NCBI GenBank assembly: GCA_025358255.1
Contig: JANYKC010000015.1
Coordinates: 62,001-126,000 of the forward strand
Direction: 5' to 3'
DNA: 64,000 nucleotides
Origin: Spirochaetaceae bacterium
GTDB lineage: Bacteria; Spirochaetota; Spirochaetia; Treponematales; Rectinemataceae
In this document: positions 40,609 through 49,891 of the stretch, one piece after another
Position numbering within the stretch: position 1 is the first letter of the stretch
How the letters are laid out: each line of letters opens with the position of its first letter
The notes under the pieces: generated by a model
Databases searched by the model: none
Told to the model about the DNA's origin: nothing
What the model saw: the letters and a program-made list of their open reading frames with translations, nothing else
Translations under genes and position numbers: made by a program

Positions 40609-43600
40609 CTATTCGTCCAAGGGAGCCTTGTAGCCGGCAGGGAGCATGGACCCGGCGGCCATGGCGGATCCATCCAGGAAGACGATCACGCGGTTGCACA
40701 GGCTCCGGAGGCCGTCGGTCAACCACGGCACGCCCGTATCCGGACAGTCACGGAGGGCTTCCTCAAGGCTGGCCGCCACCTCGGCCAACTCATCGGCGCC
40801 TATCGTCTTGGCGCTGCCCCGGAGGCTGTGGGCCAGGCGGCGCAGCTTATCCCCCGTCTCCTCTCCAAGGGCGGCAAGGAAGGCGGAATGCCGGCCTGGC
40901 GCCCCGGAGGCGAAGATGCTCAGGATCTCCGTGTAGAGCTCTCCGTCTCCGCCCAGGCGGCGCAGCGGCTCGGCCGTGGAAATGAATGCCCCGAGGCTTT
41001 CCTTGCCAGGGTCTGAGGCCCGCGAAGCGCCCAACTGCACCAGGGCATGGGGAAACTCGCGCGTCGCAGGGCGGACCACCCGCGAAAGGGTCGCCGCCAG
41101 CTCGACAAAATCCACGGGCTTGGCGACGTAGTCGTCCATCCCCGCCCGCGAGAAGGCCTCCCTGGCCTCGATGCCCGAGTGGGCCGTCATCGCGACGATG
41201 GGAACGGAAATGCCCGACGGTCCAAGGACTCCGCCCGAACGGATCCGGCGCGCGACCTCGATGCCGTCGATGTCGGGCATTTCGATATCCAGGAGGATGA
41301 GGTCGAAGGCCTTCTCGGCAAGGATGGCGAAGGCCTCGAGGCCGGAGGCCGCGTGGCGCGCGCGGTGGCCTTCCTGGGTCAGCCATCGCACCGCGACCTT
41401 GGCGTTCACCGGGTTGTCCTCGATGACTAGGATCTCGAGAGACCGCCTTCCATCCAGGGAAAGCGGCCCTTCGACCAAAGGTCGGCGCTGGACGCGCGCT
41501 GGATCGCCGGGCTCAAAGAAGGCGGTGAGGGTGAATTCGGATCCCAGGCCGGGCTTGGATGAGACGCTGATCTCCCCGCCGAAGAGCCCAGCGAGCTGGC
41601 GGCAGATCGACAGGCCGAGGCCGGTGCCGCCGTAGCGCCTCGAGACCGAGGGATCGGCCTGCGAGAAGCTTTCAAATATGAGCTTCTGCTGGTCCACGGG
41701 GATGCCGATGCCGGTATCGCGCACGCTGACGCGCAGGCCAAGGACACGGGGATCCTCCCCGCGCAGGCGGGAACCGGGAAGCGAATTTGGACGGGCGCGG
41801 AATGGCAGGGGGGCGAGGGTCACGGTCACTCCGCCCTTCTGGGTGAACTTGATGGCGTTGCCCACGAGGTTCGTCACGATCTGGCCCAGCTTGACCGGAT
41901 CGCCCGCGACCTCCCGCGGAGCCCCCTTTTCCTCGACAAGGTCAAGGGAAAGCCCCTTCTGCCCGGCCGCGATCCTGAAGGTCTTGAGGACGGCCGCCAC
42001 CTGCGCGGGAAGGTCGAAATCGACGCGCTCGATCGTCATCTGGCCCGCCTCGATCTTGGACAGGTCCAGGATGTCATTGATCAGGTCGAGGAGGTTGTGG
42101 CCGGCGGCAAGCACGGTCTCCAGGTTGTCGCGCTGTTCCTCCTCGAGGCTGCTGCGCAGCGTGAGTTCGGTGAGGCCGATGATGGCGTTGAGCGGGGTCC
42201 TGATCTCATGGCTCATCGCGGCGAGGAAGGACCCCTTGGCGGCGTTCGCGGCATCGGCCCGCTCCCGCGCCGCGGAGAGCTGACGCTGCGTCTCGAGGTA
42301 GTCGGTGACGTCCTTGGTCACGAGGACTGCATGGTCAGGCTCGCCGGAAACCGAGCGTGAGGGATTGAATGAGAACTCGAGGTCGCGCTCGCCGCGCCCG
42401 TCCATGAAATCATGGCGGAGGCGGAGGATGGAGGCTTGGCCCCGGAAGCATGCCTCGAAGCCGGCCAGGATGCGGTCGAGCGAGGCGCTGCCCGCCCAGG
42501 CCTCGGCGACCGGATGGCCAACGAGGCTTCCCCGGGCCTGCCCGAAACTGGCGCAAAAAGCCTCGTTGACGGCCTCGTGGCGGAGATCGCGGTCCACCAG
42601 GCTCATGAGGTCCCGGCTTGCGTTTGCCATGAAGCTGAAATGCCGGAGCGTTTCCTCGTGCTCCTCCAAGGTGTCGAAGGCGCGCGCCCGTTCGGTCACG
42701 TCATGGAATATGACGATGCTGCCCGGCAAGGAGAGGAAGCGCGCCTTGAGCGGTCGGACGATGATGTTGAAGACCGCTTCGGCGGTCCGCCATTCGACGC
42801 TGCCGCCGGAAAGGACCGGCTTGGAAGGGGGACAGAGATCGGGCAGCAAGGATCCTTCCCTCGATGCCGGGCCGGGGAATAGCGAGCTTGCCTCGTGGTT
42901 GAGCCCGAGGATCCGCCCCTCGGCGTCGACCGTGACAATTGGGTCCTTGATCGCCTCGAAGACGATGTCCTTGGCGAAGGGTACGGTGTCCAGGATGTTG
43001 TAGCGCCGCAAAGCCAGCGCGATGAAGACGCCGGCGATCGCGAAGGCCACCGGTGTCGGGTCTATCGGCGACATGCCGGAGTCCCTGGAGAGGGAAAGGA
43101 CCCCGAGGGGAGAACCGGGGGTGGCGGTTCGCAGGATGCCGAAAAGATGAACCAGGTTCGCGGCCAAGGGAAAGACAAGGAGGAGCATGGCATGGCGGAG
43201 CCACCTCCGCGACGTCCCGTGCGCCGTCCTCTGCCTGCGATGGGCAAGGAGGAAAAACTGGCCGGCGATGGCGTAGGAATACAGGACCTGGATCCAGTAT
43301 CCCGGCCCGAGGACGAGGGCGAAGCCGGAGGCCGACATCGCAGGCCGCCAGAAAATCCCCGAGGAGTCCCATGGCCAGATGAGTACAAGGGTCAATGCCG
43401 GCACGACGCAGAGGAGGAGGACGGCCCGGAGGCCCAGGGCGCGGTCCATGAGGGTGCGGCCGAAGGCGAAGGCCGCCGGCGGCACGATGAGGACGCCAAG
43501 GAAGGAAAGCCTGAAATACAGGTACTGCTCGGAGGGACGGACAAGGCGCAGGTGGAGATAATCGAAAAAGCACCAGGCGAAGACCGCGAGCTGGAAAAGG

Positions 43601-43719
43601 GCGAAGGGGCGGGCGCTGTCCTTCTTGCTGCCCGAGGAGGCGAACCCCGCGAGCCCGACCGAAACGAGGGCTCCAAGGAAGAGGACGGCCGAAATCACCT
43701 CTCGCTGCCACGCGAACAT
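40609..43719 (-). CDS. Hybrid sensor histidine kinase (7TM, PAS, HisKA, receiver, Hpt)
   Basis: 1036 aa from the ATG at 43719, preceded by GGAGGTACG. About seven N-terminal transmembrane segments (1-235) are of the 7TM-HK N-terminal type. Two PAS-like parts follow (about 240-340, IKDPIVTVDAEGRILGLNHE; and 360-480). HisKA motif FLAAMSHEIRTPLNAIIGL (phospho-His about 501), ATPase boxes (NLVGNAIKFTQKGG, RDTGIGIP, GTGLGLSICRQL), receiver domain with Asp in LILLDIEMPDIDGIEV (about 810), and an Hpt domain, AHSLRGSAKTIGADEL (His about 963). The phosphorelay His-Asp-His is complete in one protein; the final regulator is not adjacent. It lies 70 nt before the NarX-like gene. Confidence 0.9.
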   Translation of the reverse strand: MFAWQREVISAVLFLGALVSVGLAGFASSGSKKDSARPFALFQLAVFAWCFFDYLHLRLVRPSEQYLYFRLSFLGVLIVPPAAFAFGRTLMDRALGLRAVLLLCVVPALTLVLIWPWDSSGIFWRPAMSASGFALVLGPGYWIQVLYSYAIAGQFFLLAHRRQRTAHGTSRRWLRHAMLLLVFPLAANLVHLFGILRTATPGSPLGVLSLSRDSGMSPIDPTPVAFAIAGVFIALALRRYNILDTVPFAKDIVFEAIKDPIVTVDAEGRILGLNHEASSLFPGPASREGSLLPDLCPPSKPVLSGGSVEWRTAEAVFNIIVRPLKARFLSLPGSIVIFHDVTERARAFDTLEEHEETLRHFSFMANASRDLMSLVDRDLRHEAVNEAFCASFGQARGSLVGHPVAEAWAGSASLDRILAGFEACFRGQASILRLRHDFMDGRGERDLEFSFNPSRSVSGEPDHAVLVTKDVTDYLETQRQLSAARERADAANAAKGSFLAAMSHEIRTPLNAIIGLTELTLRSSLEEEQRDNLETVLAAGHNLLDLINDILDLSKIEAGQMTIERVDFDLPAQVAAVLKTFRIAAGQKGLSLDLVEEKGAPREVAGDPVKLGQIVTNLVGNAIKFTQKGGVTVTLAPLPFRARPNSLPGSRLRGEDPRVLGLRVSVRDTGIGIPVDQQKLIFESFSQADPSVSRRYGGTGLGLSICRQLAGLFGGEISVSSKPGLGSEFTLTAFFEPGDPARVQRRPLVEGPLSLDGRRSLEILVIEDNPVNAKVAVRWLTQEGHRARHAASGLEAFAILAEKAFDLILLDIEMPDIDGIEVARRIRSGGVLGPSGISVPIVAMTAHSGIEAREAFSRAGMDDYVAKPVDFVELAATLSRVVRPATREFPHALVQLGASRASDPGKESLGAFISTAEPLRRLGGDGELYTEILSIFASGAPGRHSAFLAALGEETGDKLRRLAHSLRGSAKTIGADELAEVAASLEEALRDCPDTGVPWLTDGLRSLCNRVIVFLDGSAMAAGSMLPAGYKAPLDE

Positions 43720-43805
43720 CGTACCTCCAGGCATTCCAGGTCCCCTTTCGGGACCGGAGCTAAGTCTAGGATACGGACGCCCATTAAGCCAGCATCAATG
43801 CGGCC

Positions 43806-46800
43806 TCAGACAATGGTCAGGCGTGATCCGCCCTTCCCTTTTTCCACCTCGATTCGAGAGGCGATGCGGCTGCGCAGCTCCGGCACGTGGGAGACGAGGC
43901 CGATCATCCTGGCACCGCGCGCCCTGTCCAAGGCTTCTACGGCCCGATCGAGGGCCTCTTCATCAAGGCTGCCGAAACCCTCGTCGATGAAGATCGCGTC
44001 AAGTGAGGCTCCTCCCGCCCGGTTCCTGATCGTGTCGGCCAGGCCGAGGGAAAGGGCCAACGAGGTGAGGAAGCGCTCTCCGCCCGATAGCGTTCCGGCA
44101 GGCCGGGTCCTCCCGGTATAGGAATCCCTCACAAGGAGCTCCAGCCCAATCCGCCCGCGCCCCCCTGAGGCGCCTTCGTCGGCCACAAGGCCGTAACGCC
44201 CCTCGGACATCTCGTCGAGGCGGCGAGAAGCCCTTTCGGCCACCTCACGGAAATAAAGGCCGAGGACATAGCTCTTGAATGGGAGGCGCCGGTCGGTCAG
44301 GTCGCCACAGAGGAGGGCGGCGAGCGATGCCAGGCGGCCGGATCGTTCCGCGCATTCCTGACGCTCCACCAAGGCCCTCCTGAGCGAAAGGGCGACCCGG
44401 TCAAAGGCGGCAAGGGCATCTTTGGAGGCTTCGAAAAGCCTTTGGGCCTCGCCCTCCGCAATGGAGGCCGCGCGCTTTGCCTCCTCGAGAAGGGCGATCT
44501 CCATGGGGGGAAGATCACCCAAGGCGGCACGGGGCCCTTCGGCAAGGGTCCTGGCCTCGGCGATGTCCCGATCGAAAGCCGCGAGTTCGCCTTCCAGCCC
44601 TTCAATGACGCCTCTCGAAAGCGCCCCCGCCCTGGCCGAAGCCGCATCGGTCCAGCCATTGTCCAGCAAGGCCAGGCGCGCGGCCTCGCGGCGATCCGCG
44701 ACTGCCGCGGCAAGGCCCGGAAGCCTCGCTTCGGATTCCGTGACGAGGGCTAGGGCCTGCTCCATTCCCCGCGACCAGGATTCCACCGAGGCGACAAGGC
44801 CTTGCCGCTCGGACTCGAGGGCCTTCCTTCGGGAAGCGAGGCTCGAGATCTTCAGGCCGGGGTCCTCGCCTCCGGCATGGGAAAGAAGGGCCTCGAGTTC
44901 ACTCGAACCCTGGCTTTCCAGGCGCCTCGCTTCCCCGAGCGCTGCTTGGGCGGCTTCACGCGAAAGACGGGCTTCGTCCAAGGCCTTCCTGGCTTTTTCC
45001 CGCGCCACGCGCCGATCGCCCAGGGAACGATACCGCGCCGCCGCCACCGTGGCTACGGACTCCGCTGCGGCACGGGCGGCTTTCGCCACCTCCCTCGAGG
45101 GCAGGGATCCGTCCGATCCGCCATTTGCCGCAAGGGCCGCCATGGCGCTTCCATGTGAGCGCTGGGCGGCCTCGAGCGCGCCGCGCGCGGCGGCATTGGC
45201 GGAAAGCCGGCGGTCCCGTTCGGCGCGCACAGCCTGCGCGGCGTTCTCGCCCGTGGCTACCGGGGCATGGAAAGGGAAGCCGCCCGCGGGCGCCGGATGC
45301 TCGCGGGAACCGCAGACCGGGCAGGCCTGTCCGGGGAGGAGGCGGGTCGCGATCCTGGCGGCCAGGTTCCGGGTTTCCCTGTCCTCGAGCTCGGCCAGAT
45401 GGCCTTCTGCCTTGGCCAGTTCAACGCCGGTCGCTTCCAGATCGCGCAGCGCCTTCCCCTCCTCCAGGCGTCGGACTTCAAGTTCCTCGACAAGATCGGC
45501 CGTCTTCTTGGATGCCTCGAAGGCCTCGCGGCTTGCCTGGAAATCGACGCTAACGGCCGCCTCCTCGGCGGCGTCCAGTTCGTTCGAGCCGGCCACGAGG
45601 ATGGCCGCGTCCTCCACGGCCTGGAACCTGGCAAGTTCCCTCTCGGCCAGGGATGCGCGCTTCGTTGCCGCTTCGCATGAGAGGCGGCAGCTCTGGACCT
45701 TTTTCCAGGCCTCCCCCGCCGCCGAAAGCTCCCCGAGTTCGTGATCCATGCTCGCGAGGGAATCCGCGCACTGGCCTGCCCTGCCGCGCCACGATTCGAC
45801 GAGCCCGGCGCGGGCTTGCAGTCCGGCCAAGGTCTCCCGGCGCGCGTCCAGGGCCGATAGCTCAGCAGCATGGGCATGCTCGGCGGTGGACTGGGCCTCG
45901 AGGACTGGGATCACAGCCTTGGCCCTCGTGCCTGCGGAATGAAGCGCGCGTTTCGCGTCAATTTCCGCCTGGCGCGCTTCAAGCAAGGACAGCCGCCGCA
46001 GGGCCGCCTCGAGCTGTCCCTTGAGCCTCTCCCCCTCCATGCCTCGTTCGAGCCCCACCAGGGCCGCCACCGAGGCAGCCCTGGCCACATCGCGTTCCGC
46101 TTCGCGTTGGGCCAGGAGCGTTTCGAGCCGGATCCGCTCATCGTCCTGTCCCCCGGCCAGGCCGGCCATGGCCTCTCCATTGAGCCGGACGATCTCCGCA
46201 TCGAGGCGCCGCTGCTCATCGGCGGCGCTCTTGGCCTTTTCCCTCGCGATCGCGGCCACGGCCTCATGGAGGCGGACGGGAAAAAGCTTCTCAAGGATGG
46301 AGGACCGTTCCGTCGAGGACATCTCGAGGAAGCGCTGGAACTCGCCCTGGGGCAGTAGGACGATCTTGGAGAACTCGTCCACGGACAGGCCGACCCGCGA
46401 ACGGATGGCTTCGTCCACCTCGCTCTTCTTGTCGGCGACCACGACCCAGGCATCGCCTTCAGCCCGGTACAGGCTCGCCTCCGCGAGGACGTCCTTTTCC
46501 TCGCCGTTCCTTCCGATCTTCCGACGGGGAGGCACGCGCACCGCCTTGAAGCGCTCGCTGGACAGTGCGAACTCGAACTCGACAAGGGGCTTCTCGCCCG
46601 GTTTCGCGTAATGCGACCAGAGCTGGTTCTCCAGGCCACCGCGGCTTCCGGTCACCTTGCCGTAGAGGGCGTAGGTCATGGCGTCGAAGAGGGTGGTCTT
46701 GCCCGATCCAGTCTTTCCCCACACAAGGAAGACAGGACCCAGCCTGGAGAAATCCACCTCGGCCCTGGTCCGGTAGGGACCGAAATTCTCGAGGAGGAGC

Positions 46801-46814
46801 CTAATCGGACGCAT
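43806..46814 (-). CDS. sbcC: Exonuclease subunit SbcC (Rad50-like)
   Basis: 1002 aa. ATPase of the SbcCD nuclease, which opens hairpins and processes DNA ends. Walker A GKTGSGKTTLFDAMTY (about 34), a long two-arm coiled coil, the zinc hook CPVCGSREHP in the middle (about 498), signature LSGGERFLTSLALSLG (about 905) and Walker B DAIFIDEGFGSLD (about 940). Full family length. Its start overlaps the end of sbcD by 14 nt. Unusually Ala-rich coiled-coil arms reflect the high G+C. Confidence 0.95.
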   Translation of the reverse strand: MRPIRLLLENFGPYRTRAEVDFSRLGPVFLVWGKTGSGKTTLFDAMTYALYGKVTGSRGGLENQLWSHYAKPGEKPLVEFEFALSSERFKAVRVPPRRKIGRNGEEKDVLAEASLYRAEGDAWVVVADKKSEVDEAIRSRVGLSVDEFSKIVLLPQGEFQRFLEMSSTERSSILEKLFPVRLHEAVAAIAREKAKSAADEQRRLDAEIVRLNGEAMAGLAGGQDDERIRLETLLAQREAERDVARAASVAALVGLERGMEGERLKGQLEAALRRLSLLEARQAEIDAKRALHSAGTRAKAVIPVLEAQSTAEHAHAAELSALDARRETLAGLQARAGLVESWRGRAGQCADSLASMDHELGELSAAGEAWKKVQSCRLSCEAATKRASLAERELARFQAVEDAAILVAGSNELDAAEEAAVSVDFQASREAFEASKKTADLVEELEVRRLEEGKALRDLEATGVELAKAEGHLAELEDRETRNLAARIATRLLPGQACPVCGSREHPAPAGGFPFHAPVATGENAAQAVRAERDRRLSANAAARGALEAAQRSHGSAMAALAANGGSDGSLPSREVAKAARAAAESVATVAAARYRSLGDRRVAREKARKALDEARLSREAAQAALGEARRLESQGSSELEALLSHAGGEDPGLKISSLASRRKALESERQGLVASVESWSRGMEQALALVTESEARLPGLAAAVADRREAARLALLDNGWTDAASARAGALSRGVIEGLEGELAAFDRDIAEARTLAEGPRAALGDLPPMEIALLEEAKRAASIAEGEAQRLFEASKDALAAFDRVALSLRRALVERQECAERSGRLASLAALLCGDLTDRRLPFKSYVLGLYFREVAERASRRLDEMSEGRYGLVADEGASGGRGRIGLELLVRDSYTGRTRPAGTLSGGERFLTSLALSLGLADTIRNRAGGASLDAIFIDEGFGSLDEEALDRAVEALDRARGARMIGLVSHVPELRSRIASRIEVEKGKGGSRLTIV

Positions 46815-48120
46815 GGGATGCCTCCTCGAGGAGGACGGCGAAAAGCGCGGCCGTGCCTTCCTCGACCGGCCCCAGGTTCATGTCCTCATGGAAGGCCCGG
46901 AAATCGGACATCACGGCGCCCGCCCCGTCCTCGCCGCCCCGCGGCCTCGCCTCGGCACCCGCCGCCGCCCTGGCCTCGGGCCCTCCGGCCAGGTCCAGGT
47001 CGAAGGCCGCCTGCCGCACGGAGAGCAGGTTCGGGAAATTGACACGGAGCGGGTCAGCGGGGTCCAGGACCGGCTTGGGATCCAGGAGCCGCGCCTCCAC
47101 ATAGTCGTCGCGGAAATCGGCGAAAGCGCCGGGAGTGGTGAGCTCGGCGAAGCTGCCCGAGAGGCGCGTCACGCGATGCAGGGGCGCGAAGGGGCGGAAG
47201 GATTCCACGAAGCCCTGTCCATCCAGGTCGATGACGAGGAAGCCTTTCTCGGGCGAGGCCTCCGCTTCGGCGAAGGAATAGGCAAGGGGCGAGCCCGGAT
47301 AGCGGGCCCGTTTCCCCGCGGCTTGCCTGCGGTGCAAGTGGCCGAGGGCGACGTAGTCGAAGGCCTCGAAGCACTCCCCGGAGACCTCCTCAGCCGCCCC
47401 CACGAAAGCGCGCTCCGATTCGCTCGCGATCCCTCCGGTCGCGAAGCAATGGGCGACGAGGATGTTGCGATCGCCGGGATCCAGCCTTCCCTGGATGCGG
47501 TCCATTGCCTCGGCGAAAAGCTCCGCCTGGGAACGGTGGCCCCCCATCGCGGGGGCCGGGCCCTCGACGGCGGGCGTCACCTCCTTGAAAAGCTCCCCTT
47601 GCGCCCCGCCTGCCGCCTTCTCGGGCAAGGGCCTCGCAGGGCCGGAAGGCCCGACATCCGGCGAGCCATCGCCCTGCGGCGACGCGCCATCGACCGGACC
47701 GGAAAAGGCGCCTGGATTGAGATAGGGCAAGGCCCAGAAACAGAAGCGTTTCCCGTCCTTTTCGACGACGATGGGGTCGACCACATCCTCGGGCCGGCTG
47801 CGGATATGGAGGCCGGCTCGGCACAGGAGCCCTGCCGCGAAGGAGAGGCGTGCGGCCGAATCATGGTTTCCGGGGATGGCCACTACGACGAGCCCCGGGG
47901 AGGCGTCCTTTGCCTGGGTGAGGAAGGAATCAAAAAGGGCTATCGCTTCGGGCGGGGGGATGGCCCGGTCGTAGATATCCCCGGCGATGAGGAGGACCTC
48001 GGCCCCGCACTCCACGAGGATGCGGCGCAGGGCGTCAAGCATGAACCGCTGGTCCTGGACAAGGTCCTTTTCATGGAAGTTCCGGCCCAGGTGAAGATCG
48101 CCCGTGTGGATAATCCGCAT
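46801..48120 (-). CDS. sbcD: Exonuclease subunit SbcD (Mre11-like)
   Basis: 439 aa metallophosphoesterase nuclease. Motifs: MRIIHTGDLHLGR, LLIAGDIYDRA, IPGNHDS, ILVAHCFATGG and YVALGHLHRRQ with the conserved metal-binding His and Asp residues. A Pro/Gly/Ala-rich insertion (about 140-180) is not typical. Promoter TTGACG-17-TAGGCT ends 11 nt before the ATG, so the leader is about 4 nt and no ribosome site is visible. Confidence 0.95.
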   Translation of the reverse strand: MRIIHTGDLHLGRNFHEKDLVQDQRFMLDALRRILVECGAEVLLIAGDIYDRAIPPPEAIALFDSFLTQAKDASPGLVVVAIPGNHDSAARLSFAAGLLCRAGLHIRSRPEDVVDPIVVEKDGKRFCFWALPYLNPGAFSGPVDGASPQGDGSPDVGPSGPARPLPEKAAGGAQGELFKEVTPAVEGPAPAMGGHRSQAELFAEAMDRIQGRLDPGDRNILVAHCFATGGIASESERAFVGAAEEVSGECFEAFDYVALGHLHRRQAAGKRARYPGSPLAYSFAEAEASPEKGFLVIDLDGQGFVESFRPFAPLHRVTRLSGSFAELTTPGAFADFRDDYVEARLLDPKPVLDPADPLRVNFPNLLSVRQAAFDLDLAGGPEARAAAGAEARPRGGEDGAGAVMSDFRAFHEDMNLGPVEEGTAALFAVLLEEASHASD

Positions 48121-48131
48121 ATTGAGAGCCC

Positions 48132-48160
48132 AGCCTAGCGGCGCTTCTCGGTCGCGTCAA
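48132..48160 (-). promoter_or_regulatory. Promoter of sbcDC
   Basis: -35 TTGACG, 17-bp spacer, -10 TAGGCT, then 11 nt to the ATG. Predicted leader of only about 4 nt. Confidence 0.6.
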
Positions 48161-48414
48161 GCGCGGAGCAGCGCTTTATTTCGGGCCTCTTCGGCGGGTT
48201 TCGCGGCGGCTTTCTCGCCCACGGACAGGAAGCCCGGGAAGGCATAGACGATCACGCAGGCCAAGGTCAGGGCGAGCCGCTCCAGTTCCTCGCCGGAGAG
48301 GCTGGGCGCCTTCGCGGGCCTTCGGCGGAGGCCTACCCATGCGCCGTAAAATGGAAAGCGGCGGGATCCGCCCAAAGGGATCGTCCGCCGCATGGCAAGC
48401 AACTTCCATGTCAT
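48157..48414 (-). CDS. Small hypothetical protein
   Basis: 85 aa from the ATG at 48414 (78 if from the Met at 48393, which has a GGAAG-like site). A possible helix LERLALTLACVIVYAFPGF (about 48-66) is followed by a Lys/Ala-rich tail (VGEKAAAKPAEEARNKALLR). No family recognised. It lies between the flotillin operon and sbcD and its stop overlaps the sbcD -35 box. It may be spurious. Confidence 0.4.
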   Translation of the reverse strand: MTWKLLAMRRTIPLGGSRRFPFYGAWVGLRRRPAKAPSLSGEELERLALTLACVIVYAFPGFLSVGEKAAAKPAEEARNKALLRA

Positions 48415-48439
48415 AAGGACAGCGCCGCCGTCTCTTGTC

Positions 48440-49891
48440 CTAGCCCCGTCGCGGTCCTTGCTCGGGAGGCCGCTGGGCAGGTTTCTGCGGCGCGGCACCT
48501 TGCGGAGCCTGAGCGCTTGTCCGCACAGGCGCCTTTTCGCCCGCCGGCGGAGTTTCCCCGCTCGGCTCGCTGCCTTGGGACCCGGCACCTGCAGCCTCGG
48601 CGCCCCCCGCCCCTGCGCCTGCCGCGTCTGCACCCGCACCAGAAGGACGGCGCGGAAGGGTTGCCCTTAGCGAGGCGAGGGCTCCGGCCACAAGGTCGTT
48701 GCGCGCGCTGGCCGTGGCGTTCGGATGGATCGCGGAGAGCGGTTCATTCCCGCTCGGCATGCCGGTGACGACGGAGATCCGGTCTGCGGGCATGGAACCG
48801 AGGGTCTCGGCGAAGGGCGTGAAAAGAAGGTGGAAGTTGTCGATGAGCCATGCCTTCTTCGCAGGGGAGCCCGCTTGGGAGAGGGTCTCCAGGGTAACCG
48901 CCAACTGGTCCAGCTCCGCCTTTCCCTTCGAGGTGAAGCGGACGGCCTCAGCCTTGGCGTCCAGGACCATCTTCTCCGCCTGGCCGGAGGCTGGCGTGAC
49001 TATCTCCGCCCGGTAGCGGCTGGCGAGCATGTCGATGTTCTGCCTCTCGGCCTCGATATTGCCCTTGATGCCGGCCACGCGGGCCGAGCCATCGCGGGAA
49101 GCCTCCTCGACACCGACCATCATGCGCTGCACTTCCTGCTTGACCGCCACGCGGGTGTTGGCCTTGAGGCTCTCGAGCTGGTTGGAGAGGTTCTTCACCT
49201 CGGTCTCGGCGCGCCGGGCTTCCGATTGCTCGGCGCTCGCCGCACGCGCCTCCGCCTGGGCCTGCCTGGCCTTGGTCTCCGCCGCCACGGACTGGACCCG
49301 TTTCAGGAGGGCGATATAAAGGTCCGGCTCCTCGACCCCCGGGAGCCGGTGGTCGTCCACGTCGGCGATGTTCATCGTCGTGATCTCGAGGCCGATGTTC
49401 TCCAGGTCGTCCTTGCAGGCATTGATCATCTTGGCCACGAGGATGTCCTTGTCCTTCATGACCTGCTCCGGCGTCATCGAGGCGATCGAGTCACGCAGGT
49501 GTCCCTCGATGATGTCGCTGGCGACCTTCATGAGCCTCTCGCGCTCGGTCGCGAGCTTGGAGATGCGCGTGACCGCATGGCTGCGCCCGAGCTCGTTGGA
49601 GGCGATGGCGAAGGAGATCGTCGCCTTCACGTTGAGCGGCACTATGCCCGCGGCGATGGCGGAGTCCACGAGGACCTCGATGGTGATGGGCGTGAGGTCG
49701 ATCTTGAAGAATCGCTGGAGGAGGGGGATGATGAAGGCCCGCCCGCCGGAGAGGCTGCGGAAGCCCTTGGGACCCGTCGCCCCGGAGATGATGCCCAGCT
49801 CGTTGCCGCCCACGATCTTCATGTTCGTGAGCAATTGGATGATGACGGCGATGGCTACCAGCCCGCCGAGGGCGATGATGAAGCCGATCAT
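48440..49891 (-). CDS. Flotillin-family (SPFH) membrane protein
   Basis: 483 aa. One N-terminal transmembrane helix (about 3-22, FIIALGGLVAIAVIIQLL), an SPFH/PHB domain (about 28-200; GGRAFIIPLLQRFFKIDLTP, DIIEGHLRDSIASMTPEQV), a long Ala/Glu-rich coiled coil (205-330) and a Pro/Ala-rich, disordered C-terminus (400-483). Flotillins gather in membrane microdomains and scaffold signalling or secretion proteins. Its start overlaps the stop of the second flotillin-like gene by 4 nt; NfeD-like protein is two genes upstream. Confidence 0.87.
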   Translation of the reverse strand: MIGFIIALGGLVAIAVIIQLLTNMKIVGGNELGIISGATGPKGFRSLSGGRAFIIPLLQRFFKIDLTPITIEVLVDSAIAAGIVPLNVKATISFAIASNELGRSHAVTRISKLATERERLMKVASDIIEGHLRDSIASMTPEQVMKDKDILVAKMINACKDDLENIGLEITTMNIADVDDHRLPGVEEPDLYIALLKRVQSVAAETKARQAQAEARAASAEQSEARRAETEVKNLSNQLESLKANTRVAVKQEVQRMMVGVEEASRDGSARVAGIKGNIEAERQNIDMLASRYRAEIVTPASGQAEKMVLDAKAEAVRFTSKGKAELDQLAVTLETLSQAGSPAKKAWLIDNFHLLFTPFAETLGSMPADRISVVTGMPSGNEPLSAIHPNATASARNDLVAGALASLRATLPRRPSGAGADAAGAGAGGAEAAGAGSQGSEPSGETPPAGEKAPVRTSAQAPQGAAPQKPAQRPPEQGPRRG